A stretch of DNA of 61,440 nucleotides. It comes from a virus. The notes under the pieces are model-generated. The model worked only from the letters and a program-made list of their open reading frames with translations. It was not told the origin of the DNA and did not search any database. The stretch spans positions 1 through 61,440 of the IMG/VR virus record IMGVR_UViG_3300050821_001277. One strand, 5' to 3'. Positions 23,905 to 31,362 of this stretch are shown here, piece by piece. The position numbers and the translations under genes are program-made. Position 1 is the first letter of the stretch, and each line of letters starts with the position of its first letter.

Positions 23905-25373
23905 TTCAGTTGTTCTCCTACTGAGACATTCTGCGTGCAGGTATTCGAAGTCGAGGCCACGCTAAAGCTGCAGTACGGGGCGAAATAGAGAGGGCTCGTC
24001 CAGGTCGAACTTCCGGAAATCGCAGTGTAAATCGGGGTTCCTGTGCTGGTATCCACCTGGGGATTGCAGGTAAATGTTCCGCTGCCACCCGAAGCCGTAG
24101 CGACTACGCAGGTAAACGTCATCGCCACCGAGAAATCACTGGAGTTGGAACTGGTGGAGACGACGTACCCTCCGGTGCCGCACATTCCAGAGCTGTTTCC
24201 GAAACAAAAGCCGACCTGCTGATTGCTCGATCCGCCGCCGGGAACGACCGTTATCTGGGCCGTGATACGGAAGGTTTTCGAGACCGCATTCTGGGTGTTG
24301 GCTGGGAATATGATTTGCTTCAGTTGCTGCGCCGAAGTTGTGTTGGCGGATGTCGTGGTAGCCACTCCGCTGGCAGAAACAATGATCGCGTTTCCTCCGC
24401 CGCTCCCCCCGGAAGCGAGTGCAATGGTGTAGGTTCCCGCGCCGGAATTGGTCGAGAGCACGATGCCGACTTCCTGCGTGCCCTGCGGTAAAGGCGTCGG
24501 GGGAGCCAGTCCACTGTCGTGGCAATCGCCCGCCGTCGTGGTTGAGATTTCTACATAGTCCCCGGCTGTCGTCGCTCCATCGAAGATGCACGAAACTGTT
24601 CCGCTCTGCTGAATCGTGGCGTTGCCCGTAATTCCGGCTCCCGCCGTGACGATGCCAATAACTCCTCCGGTTGCCGTAATCGGTGACACAGTCGCTGTCG
24701 AGGGCGCTCCGGTCAAGGTCGCCAACCCATTGAGAACGGTAGCCGTTGAGGAATTGTTCGCGATGCAGACGTAAGTTCCCGGCCCGTTCGTCATCCCGCA
24801 GCCGTTGACGATCGGTGTGGTAATCTGCGGACTGAGATTGCCGAGAATGTTCTGGGTTGTGCTTGGGAACGTGAGGGTAACATTGCCGGACGGTTGAGGG
24901 AAATTTAGCGTGGTTTGATTCGGCGCGGTGCCAGTCACGATCTGAAACGACAGCGGCGATATAACAATCGGCTCCGCGAAGGTTTGGGTCGCGTACCAAG
25001 TGTTAGGAAGATTCAGTAGGCCATAGTATCCCGTGACCCCGTTAGTGCTTGAAACCGTCTGGCCGTACTGACAGTTGACTCCGCCGTAGGTTTTGATGAC
25101 GATGGTGTAAATTTCATTTTCTGCCAGCCAGATGTTGGCCGTTCCGCCAGCCGTTAGTGGAACTATATATGGATTCTCCGTCGTTCCCGAGTAGTCCGTA
25201 TAAGTTACTTGGGGATTGGTCGTATTATTGGCGAATGTGAGAACGCATCCGAAAGCGTTTGGTTGGCCATTCTGCAAGTACGAAGTGAAGACAGGTTGCG
25301 GGCTCAGTGTCACAGGAACTTGAGCAAACGCCGCGATACAGGCCATCAGAATAAATAGCGCGAGTTTCTTCAT
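23901..25373 (-). CDS. Secreted fiber protein, 490 aa
   Basis: Signal peptide (LALFILMACIAAFAQ). The N-terminal domain has VTYTDYSGTTENPYIVPLTA, a motif common at the start of phage tail fibers, a Thr/Gly-rich shaft (FPQPSGNVTLTFPST) follows, and the C-terminal domain carries Cys pairs (CFGNSSGMCG, CSFSVASTSNTC). First of the run of exported fibers after the ejection proteins, so possibly the fiber attached nearest to the tail. ATGA overlap on both sides. Confidence 0.8.
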   Translation of the reverse strand: MKKLALFILMACIAAFAQVPVTLSPQPVFTSYLQNGQPNAFGCVLTFANNTTNPQVTYTDYSGTTENPYIVPLTAGGTANIWLAENEIYTIVIKTYGGVNCQYGQTVSSTNGVTGYYGLLNLPNTWYATQTFAEPIVISPLSFQIVTGTAPNQTTLNFPQPSGNVTLTFPSTTQNILGNLSPQITTPIVNGCGMTNGPGTYVCIANNSSTATVLNGLATLTGAPSTATVSPITATGGVIGIVTAGAGITGNATIQQSGTVSCIFDGATTAGDYVEISTTTAGDCHDSGLAPPTPLPQGTQEVGIVLSTNSGAGTYTIALASGGSGGGNAIIVSASGVATTTSANTTSAQQLKQIIFPANTQNAVSKTFRITAQITVVPGGGSSNQQVGFCFGNSSGMCGTGGYVVSTSSNSSDFSVAMTFTCVVATASGGSGTFTCNPQVDTSTGTPIYTAISGSSTWTSPLYFAPYCSFSVASTSNTCTQNVSVGEQLN

Positions 25374-25633
25374 TGGTGCGGCATATCCTTCGGGCTGATC
25401 TTTCGTACCAATACGGGGGTCTTCATCCGCATAATCGCCATTGGATCGACGCCGAATTGCGGGGAATGATTGATTAGTATGAGTTTGTAGCGAGCTTCCT
25501 CTTCTGGCGAGCGGTCTAAAAGTTCATCATGCCTGTCATGGCCGCTGAGGATTCTGCCGTGATCGTCTATCACGATTGGCCCTCTGGTGACAGGGGAATC
25601 AGCCGAAATATGCTTCGCTGGGTCGAAGGTCAT
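25370..25633 (-). CDS. ParB/DdrB-like domain microprotein
   Basis: 87 residues. SPVTRGPIVIDDHGRILSGH resembles the core of ParB-type and DdrB-like nuclease domains (GP-hydrophobic-V-D-x-x-G-x-h-h-x-G-x-x-R), here ending HDRHDEL. Such domains occur as modules of phage polyvalent proteins that travel with the DNA. Here the domain is free-standing, coupled by ATGA to the large ejection-type protein. Activity is uncertain because the Arg after the glycine is displaced by His-Asp-Arg. Confidence 0.6.
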   Translation of the reverse strand: MTFDPAKHISADSPVTRGPIVIDDHGRILSGHDRHDELLDRSPEEEARYKLILINHSPQFGVDPMAIMRMKTPVLVRKISPKDMPHQ

Positions 25634-27762
25634 TGTTGATCCGTCTTGGGTTTCGCTTCGAGCTTATCCTTTGGCGTTTCTTTTGCCTCAAACCTGTGAA
25701 TGTCGCTTAGGTCACGTACTTCATACTGGGCGGGGTAAGAGTCACCCGAGCCTGGGACCGTGACGTTTGTTGGTGCGCCTGATGCAACTGGTAACTTTGG
25801 TTGGCTCTCTGCATGAACCTCTGCGCCCGCATTAGTTCGTCCGTTTGCAGGCTGGGACGGAATAGCGGCGGGGGAACTTTCGGGGCTGGTGTTGGCGGTT
25901 GCATTTGGTTCTCCTTCATAAAGTAATGCTCTGTTAGCTAATTCTCGTGGCAAGAAATGTTCGTCAATCTCGCCGTTCCTCGCCTTGGGGCTATATTTAA
26001 CGGCCTCGGGGTCATTAGAGACCCGAAATTTTTCGGCCATGCTCTGGGGTAAATCTATATATCTAATTTGCCCTTGATTGGCCTCGTCTGCATAGTGCTG
26101 GGCGTCCTCGATATTAGTTGTAAACCATCGTCCCGAAGCAGCTTGCGATGATTGAAACTTAGGGTCATCTCTAATCCACGATGGGATGTTATTTCCAGCA
26201 ATAGGAGGCACGGATTCACCGCGATAAAGTCTAACTGCAGGCTCTTGGGTTGGCCATCCTTTCGGTTGCTGAAATTTTGGGGCTGTGTCCCCGATCATGG
26301 TGCCGATGGGTTCTCCCTTGGGTTCTGTGTAGCCGGGGAGAGGCAATTCAGGCGTAGAGGCTGGCAATAAGCCTGCAATGCGCGGCCTAGGGGCGATCTC
26401 AGGCAACGTGAAGCCATCTGTCACTGGATTCGCAAAAGACCGCTCAATCAAGGCCGAACGGGTAGCATTGCTGGGGAAGGCGAACTTGTTGATGAATTCT
26501 CCCGCTCCCGCCCCCATAATTCCGCCAGCAGTTGCGCCCCACGGACCACCCAGCTTTTCTCCTGCCAAAACTCCGGCTCCCGTAGCGGTTGCACGGACTA
26601 GATTTCGCCCTGCATTGGCGATTGGGCCACTCCCTGTTCCACCCACAGTCTTATCCCCGTTGAAGATTTGGTTTTGCGCTGCGTTCCTGATCTTCAGAAG
26701 CGAGCCTTCCGTCGCCCGCAGGTCTCCTATCCCCGGTTCGCCAAGTTCTTCTAGGCGGTCATAGAGATTATTTTTGATCTCATCGTTGGCATAATGTCGG
26801 GCCGCATAGTTTGGATCGGTATTCAGAGAATCGAACTGCTGCGCTCCTGTCTGGGCGTCTTGCGCTCGGTTCGCGGAGTTCAATTGTCGTCGGATTCTAT
26901 CAGCTTCTGCGAGCGTTTTAGGCTCATCGAAGTTATATGGCTCAAGGTAAGAAGCGCCCGCATCAACGGAATCGGGCTTTGCAACTCCAAGATCACTTTG
27001 GGCAATGCCATTTCTCGCCGCCGCTACTGGGTCGGTCGTTAGCTGTGCTCCCGGATGGTTCTCTATTGCTCGCGAGACGTGATTCTCGATTCTCTGAATG
27101 CCCGCATTAGCTGCATCCACCACATCCGAGGGAGTCTTGAGCGGCGAATCCGCATGAGCATCTTCGAGCAAAGGTCTGGCCGTCTGGAGGTCATCCAAGG
27201 TATACGGAGCGCTCTTTGTCGGAGGAATTGCCTTCATGAAGTTCGCATGGGCCGCATCTGCAACTTGTGGAGACGCCGCTGGTAGTGTTCCGAGCGTTGC
27301 AGGTTTTCCGCCTATTCCTTCGGTCGGAACCGCACCCGGAGCTAGTTTCCCCATTCCGGCCCCAGCGGCTACATTCGCGCCAGCCCCCACCATTGTTCCG
27401 ACTCCGCCTGCGGTATCGCCAGATTCCAACTGGTCCCCCGAGTGCGCCAATACAGGACCGAGGCCGGGAATAAGGTATTCAGCCCCGTGAGTCAATCCGC
27501 GAACGATATCGCCAGAACTTAATTCTTTTCCAGCCCTTCGCCCGAGGTCCCCCTGCGCCTGCCCCATCTCCTCAAGTGTGTCTATTGGATGCGTAAAGAA
27601 TTTCTTGCCCTGCTCTTGCGATACAACCCCGAATCCAGATGCCGCATTACTTACAAAACGTGATATAGCAGAAGGCTGGCTGCTAATTGCCTGCACCTGC
27701 GAGGGGTCCACCTGAATGCTTTGAACCTGCGATGGATCAACTACGATTGGCTGATTGCTCAT
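25630..27762 (-). CDS. Large ejection-type virion protein with ART-like C-terminal segment
   Basis: 710 residues. Repeated VDPSQVQ at the N-terminus, amphipathic and Gly/Ala-rich segments (GGVGTMVGAGANVAAGAGMG, GPWGATAGGIMGAGAG), helical middle, no signal peptide. In P22-like phages the third ejection protein (gp16 position) has such features and is expelled into the cell. Near 510-570, AVRLYRGES, GRWFTTNIEDAQHYA and YIDLP follow the R-then-S/T pattern of ADP-ribosyltransferase folds; the late catalytic Glu is not obvious. Pro/Ala-rich tail. A second reading frame overlaps the C-terminal part. Confidence 0.7.
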   Translation of the reverse strand: MSNQPIVVDPSQVQSIQVDPSQVQAISSQPSAISRFVSNAASGFGVVSQEQGKKFFTHPIDTLEEMGQAQGDLGRRAGKELSSGDIVRGLTHGAEYLIPGLGPVLAHSGDQLESGDTAGGVGTMVGAGANVAAGAGMGKLAPGAVPTEGIGGKPATLGTLPAASPQVADAAHANFMKAIPPTKSAPYTLDDLQTARPLLEDAHADSPLKTPSDVVDAANAGIQRIENHVSRAIENHPGAQLTTDPVAAARNGIAQSDLGVAKPDSVDAGASYLEPYNFDEPKTLAEADRIRRQLNSANRAQDAQTGAQQFDSLNTDPNYAARHYANDEIKNNLYDRLEELGEPGIGDLRATEGSLLKIRNAAQNQIFNGDKTVGGTGSGPIANAGRNLVRATATGAGVLAGEKLGGPWGATAGGIMGAGAGEFINKFAFPSNATRSALIERSFANPVTDGFTLPEIAPRPRIAGLLPASTPELPLPGYTEPKGEPIGTMIGDTAPKFQQPKGWPTQEPAVRLYRGESVPPIAGNNIPSWIRDDPKFQSSQAASGRWFTTNIEDAQHYADEANQGQIRYIDLPQSMAEKFRVSNDPEAVKYSPKARNGEIDEHFLPRELANRALLYEGEPNATANTSPESSPAAIPSQPANGRTNAGAEVHAESQPKLPVASGAPTNVTVPGSGDSYPAQYEVRDLSDIHRFEAKETPKDKLEAKPKTDQQ
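25707..25904 (-). CDS. Candidate overlapping gene inside the ejection-protein gene
   Basis: A 65-codon ORF in a different frame of the 710-residue gene, starting at ATG 25904 six bases after a perfect AAGGAG. The product is Pro-rich at first (MQPPTPAPKVPPPLF) then Gln/His/Arg-rich. The surrounding gene is low-complexity here, so chance is possible. The strong ribosome site is the main support. Confidence 0.35.
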   Translation of the reverse strand: MQPPTPAPKVPPPLFRPSLQTDELMRAQRFMQRANQSYQLHQAHQQTSRSQARVTLTPPSMKYVT

Positions 27763-29477
27763 GGAGCTAAAGTTAGTTTCCCGGTGTTCGGATCAACTGA
27801 CGTAACTTTATGCGGAGCGCCGTTGTACATCACACTATCGCCAACCTTGAATTTTGCCGGGGCGCTATTCGGCGTTGGATGTCCCTGCCCGAAGTTCATC
27901 GGCTGAAACTTAGACCCGTAAGTTTGGTTGATCGTCTGCACCTTGTTAGCATGGAGTTGCGCGGCATTCGTGGCGACGGTCTGCTGCAAATCGCCCATAT
28001 CTTTCAGCACTGCATCGGAAATATTTTTGCCCGTCATCACTCCGCCAACAGCGCCTGCCAGTTTGTCGTATAAAGAACCCGCCGCGCCGAATTGATCGAC
28101 CTCGGTGCGGTTGATTCTGTGAACTCCTTGTGCTGTCGTAATCTCCAGAGCGCCTTGCAGAGGGACGATCTTTACGGCTTCCTTATTTCCGCCCTTGGCT
28201 TCGTTCAAGAAGTCCATCATGTTTTGCGATGCCTGATAAGCCGTCGCATATTCCTCGCCTGCCTTCGCGAAGGCCGCCGTTGCGGGGGCGACAAGGTGGG
28301 GCTGAACCGTAGCCACGGCAGCCGGATTAAGTTTTTGCATGGCGACTTGCTTGTCAATTTCCGCCTGCACCTGATAAGGCAACCGCGCCGCGGCATCTTG
28401 TTGAGCTTGATGCGCAGCGAATTGATCGGGCTGGCCCCCATCGGCAACGAATTGACGGAAGGCCTCCACATTCGGAGATGCTACGCCGTGAATCAACTGC
28501 CCAGTCTTCACGTTGACTAAGGTGCCTTCGCCTGCTGGCTTCCATAATGCGGCTTCGGCTTCGGATTGCGCCTGAGCACCCTTTCCAGCAGCTTCCGCAA
28601 TATCCGCCTGCGCCTTCTGTTGTTTCAATAGCTCCGCATGAAGCCCAGCTCCAGCCTCAGCTTGGTCTAGATCAGACGTATCCGTAAGGGTTGGCTTGAA
28701 CTGCCCTACAGGAATCCCCATTCTCGCGGCGCGCACGAGAAACTGCTGATAGGCTGCCTGCGCTTCTGGCGTAATTGGTTGTGGCCCTTTAGAGGCATCC
28801 TGTAATGCACTCTCAGTCGCAGTCGGCTGCTGGCCATCAGGTTGCGCTCCAAGAGACTCCGGCGATCCGGGCTGCGCTTTTCCGATTGGAACTTGCGCTT
28901 GAGGAATGTTCGGCAGCATCCCAGAAGGCATTCCGCCCGTGCCGGGAACTGCATTACCGAGAGGGTTCGGGGCTTGGCCTTGCGCTGCAGGAACCGGAGT
29001 AGCTCCAGCGTTAGCCTTAGTTAACGCTTTATCGTTCGCGTCCCTTACGGACTCGATTCCATCCACGATAACGCCATTTAGTTTCTGCTGATGGTCAAGC
29101 GCGGCATCGCTCAATCCAAGCAATGCCTTCTGCATCTCCACCTGCTTCATGCGCATGGCATTGATCGTCATGGGATCAGCCCCACCCTGCAGCATCGCAT
29201 TGTAGAGGCCTTCGGTGTCGAAGCCGACGGGCTTGCCGTTTTCGTCTTTCTGCACGAACTGTGGTGCGAGCTGGCGGCGCAGTTGCTCGTCTTTCAACTG
29301 CAGCGCCTGGGCTTGGTTTTGCTGCTGCTGGCCTTCGGTATTGGCCTGAATAGCCTGTTGTTGGGCTGCCGCTGTTTGCAATTGCGCGGCTCGCTGAAAC
29401 TCAGCGAGGGCATCCGGGGGCGGGTTCTGCGCTGGCTTTGTTACATCTAGCTCGGGAAGAGGTATGCCTACGGACAT
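27759..29477 (-). CDS. Ejection-type virion protein, 572 aa
   Basis: Gln/Ala-rich helical protein (AAQLQTAAAQQQAIQANTEG, then QQQNQAQALQLKDEQLRRQL) with a Pro/Gly central linker, a long helical second half and a small beta-rich end (FKVGDSVMYNGAPHKVTSVD). Located like P22 gp20 between the other two ejection proteins. No signal peptide. Probably packed in the capsid and injected to build the trans-envelope channel. Overlaps the next gene by 4 bp. Confidence 0.7.
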   Translation of the reverse strand: MSVGIPLPELDVTKPAQNPPPDALAEFQRAAQLQTAAAQQQAIQANTEGQQQQNQAQALQLKDEQLRRQLAPQFVQKDENGKPVGFDTEGLYNAMLQGGADPMTINAMRMKQVEMQKALLGLSDAALDHQQKLNGVIVDGIESVRDANDKALTKANAGATPVPAAQGQAPNPLGNAVPGTGGMPSGMLPNIPQAQVPIGKAQPGSPESLGAQPDGQQPTATESALQDASKGPQPITPEAQAAYQQFLVRAARMGIPVGQFKPTLTDTSDLDQAEAGAGLHAELLKQQKAQADIAEAAGKGAQAQSEAEAALWKPAGEGTLVNVKTGQLIHGVASPNVEAFRQFVADGGQPDQFAAHQAQQDAAARLPYQVQAEIDKQVAMQKLNPAAVATVQPHLVAPATAAFAKAGEEYATAYQASQNMMDFLNEAKGGNKEAVKIVPLQGALEITTAQGVHRINRTEVDQFGAAGSLYDKLAGAVGGVMTGKNISDAVLKDMGDLQQTVATNAAQLHANKVQTINQTYGSKFQPMNFGQGHPTPNSAPAKFKVGDSVMYNGAPHKVTSVDPNTGKLTLAP

Positions 29478-29479
29478 AG

Positions 29480-30361
29480 TTAAGACCCCGCCAGCAGGGG
29501 TGAGTTCGGGTTATAGGCAGGAGGAGCCGCTACCGTTGCGTATGGGTTAGCCGCCGTTGCGCCAGCGGGGAATCCATTGTCTGGGCTGTAGAAATCTTCG
29601 TCGCTTAGGCTTCCACTATTAAATCCGCCTCCGTAACTGCCGAGCGCTATTCCCTGATCGGCACTGTTGGCGATGCCGTTAAACATATTGGAATATGCGT
29701 TCGCCGCGCCGATGTAACCTGCCGCTTGTGCAGCGCCTTTATTGTTGATTTGCGAGGCTTGCTGCTGGCCCCCGGTGAGGTAGAGGTTCGAGAGATTGTT
29801 CGCCGCCGCCTGCCCGAACTGACCGAGTTGTGCTGTCGAATTGAGTCCGGTCTGGACGCCCTGCCCTGCGGCACTGAGGTTCGTTTGGTACTGATTCAGA
29901 GCATTTTGATATGCCTGCTGATACGTCGTCGTCGCTAAGCCTTGCCCGTACTTCTGCAAAGCGGTCCCCGTATTTCCCGAAAGCAGATTGCCTGTCGCAG
30001 CGGCGTTCTCATTGATCGCCTGCGTTCCGGTTTGGAGATTGAACTGATAACCCGGTGTTTGTTGCGCTTGCGCAAGAGTCGGAGCAGTGAATGGATTATT
30101 GATAAGGTTGGCATAAGCATTTGCCGAAGTCTGCCCCAGTTGCTGATAAGGCTGTTCGGCTTGCTGCTGGCCGGCCCATTCATTCTGCTGAAAACTTATC
30201 CCTTGTTGCTGATTCTGCTGCTCAAGTTGCTGCGCCTGCTGTGCTGCTGTTTCTTGCGCCTGCGCTGCATTCCCCGCAGCATTGGCTTGCATGACGCCAC
30301 CAGCGACACTACTGGCCGCCCCAATTGCAGCAACCGCTAGAATAGGACCAGTGATCGACAT
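29480..30361 (-). CDS. DNA-transfer / pilot-type virion protein, 293 aa
   Basis: A hydrophobic N-terminus (ILAVAAIGAASSVAGGVM) is followed by a Gln/Ala/Asn-rich helical body (QEQ and QQQ runs, AGQQQAEQPYQQLG) and a Gly/Ser/Pro end. Proteins of this make-up at this position are annotated as DNA transfer or ejection proteins in podoviruses (P22 gp7 position). The N-terminal segment may insert in the membrane rather than act as a Sec signal. Confidence 0.72.
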   Translation of the reverse strand: MSITGPILAVAAIGAASSVAGGVMQANAAGNAAQAQETAAQQAQQLEQQNQQQGISFQQNEWAGQQQAEQPYQQLGQTSANAYANLINNPFTAPTLAQAQQTPGYQFNLQTGTQAINENAAATGNLLSGNTGTALQKYGQGLATTTYQQAYQNALNQYQTNLSAAGQGVQTGLNSTAQLGQFGQAAANNLSNLYLTGGQQQASQINNKGAAQAAGYIGAANAYSNMFNGIANSADQGIALGSYGGGFNSGSLSDEDFYSPDNGFPAGATAANPYATVAAPPAYNPNSPLLAGS

Positions 30362-30362
30362 A

Positions 30363-30818
30363 CTAGAGGACTTTTTGTCTCACTATATCTGACTTGTGCC
30401 AACCCAAAGCTTCTAGCAATTCACCGTTCTCAAATCCCGCCTTTGTACTAATCGTCGCTTTAATGACTCCATTTGCCTTTAATTCTGCTTCAGCGAACTT
30501 CAAGAGCTTAACTCCAGCTCCTCCTTTTCGCTCGCTGGGAATAATGTAGAACATATCAGTAGTGGAAACCTTGCCAGCGTCTTTGTTGTGCGGATGATGC
30601 GAGACGATGACGCCGACATAATAGCCGACGAGCCTCCCACTCCGTCTGGCGGTTACAATGAGCAAGAAATTCTTTGTCTGGAGATCGGAATATAACTCGT
30701 TATCAAGCCCCAACGGCATAGATTCCTTGTGGAGGGCAAGTTCGTCATAGTGAGTTCTGAAAATATCTTGGCCGTCCCGCCAGAGAACTTCCCAGGGCTC
30801 GACTTGAAGCTTTAGCAT
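30363..30818 (-). CDS. GNAT-family acyltransferase
   Basis: 151 residues of GNAT fold: beta4 with LLIVTARRSGRLVGYYVGV, then DMFYIIPSERKGGAGVKLLK with the cofactor-pyrophosphate loop R97-K-G-G-A-G102, then a C-terminal beta strand ending in the GW pair (LLEALGWHK). GNAT enzymes move acyl groups from acyl-CoA, or in some branches from acyl-ACP, to amines. The gene overlaps a phage acyl carrier protein by 7 bp and precedes the ejection proteins, so a virion protein could be the target. Substrate and donor are inferred. Confidence 0.8.
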   Translation of the reverse strand: MLKLQVEPWEVLWRDGQDIFRTHYDELALHKESMPLGLDNELYSDLQTKNFLLIVTARRSGRLVGYYVGVIVSHHPHNKDAGKVSTTDMFYIIPSERKGGAGVKLLKFAEAELKANGVIKATISTKAGFENGELLEALGWHKSDIVRQKVL

Positions 30819-31024
30819 GATGGCGTAAGGCGAATAAGGTCATACAAATCGTGGAATGTCTCGCACCGCTGAATCGTGACCTCATCCAAAGTAAGACGAT
30901 ACTCGTCTTCAAGCGCTTTGATGAAGGCCAGATATTCGAGCGACTCAATCGCTGAATCGTCGATTTTGGATTCAATCGAGATTCCATCTCCTAGTTCTCG
31001 TTTAAGAATTTCCTCAAAGATCAT
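30812..31024 (-). CDS. Acyl carrier protein-like protein
   Basis: 70 residues, acidic, four-helix pattern. IESLEYLAFIKALEDEYRL matches the ACP helix II region, with Ser 28 at the 4'-phosphopantetheine site; the usual DSL reads ESL. The N-terminal helix (FEEILKRELGD) and the last helix (CETFHDLYDLI) also fit. Host holo-ACP synthase would have to load it. The Asp-to-Glu change before the Ser may weaken or alter recognition. It sits in the virion operon between a tail protein and the GNAT gene, with which it overlaps. Confidence 0.75.
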   Translation of the reverse strand: MIFEEILKRELGDGISIESKIDDSAIESLEYLAFIKALEDEYRLTLDEVTIQRCETFHDLYDLIRLTPSC

Positions 31025-31362
31025 GCGCTTTTGTACCAGTCCGTTCCGTCAGACTTGATTTTGAAGCTGCCTCCTAGCGCCGTCAAAGTATAAGGACCAA
31101 GAGGAAGATTCGCACCCTTAAGTGTGAACGTATTGTCATCTGCCGAAATCTTTATGTAGGTGATTTCTTGGTTCTGGTTCGTTTGCCCCGTAGTGGTATC
31201 CAGCCCCGCCGCAGGGGGCGCTTCCGTATACGAACCGTTCGACGTATCTACTTTATTCAGGGGCGCAGATTGTTGAGTCTCTAACTCCCAGAATTGCATG
31301 GGCTGGGAAAGATCGGCAAAACGCAAGGGCGGAGGGCGACGTGTTATCTGCGTAGTGGGCAC
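31021..31362 (-). CDS. Hypothetical virion-region protein, 113 aa
   Basis: A flexible Pro/Thr/Gln-rich N-terminal half is followed by a beta-rich half (EITYIKISADDNTFTLKGAN, then LTALGGSFKIKSDGTDWYKS). The last phrase recurs in the 302-residue secreted protein (YNCKSDGNWYKSG), so both may end in a related small beta module. Coupled by 4 bp to the ACP gene and by 1 bp to the gp10-like hub. Possibly a tail-tip or plug protein. Confidence 0.65.
   Translation of the reverse strand: MPTTQITRRPPPLRFADLSQPMQFWELETQQSAPLNKVDTSNGSYTEAPPAAGLDTTTGQTNQNQEITYIKISADDNTFTLKGANLPLGPYTLTALGGSFKIKSDGTDWYKSA

Noticed and set aside
24136-24999. Long minus-strand ORF (287 codons) inside the 490-residue fiber gene
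   Set aside because: Alternative frame of the fiber; Arg/His/Asp-rich nonsense composition and no ribosome site.
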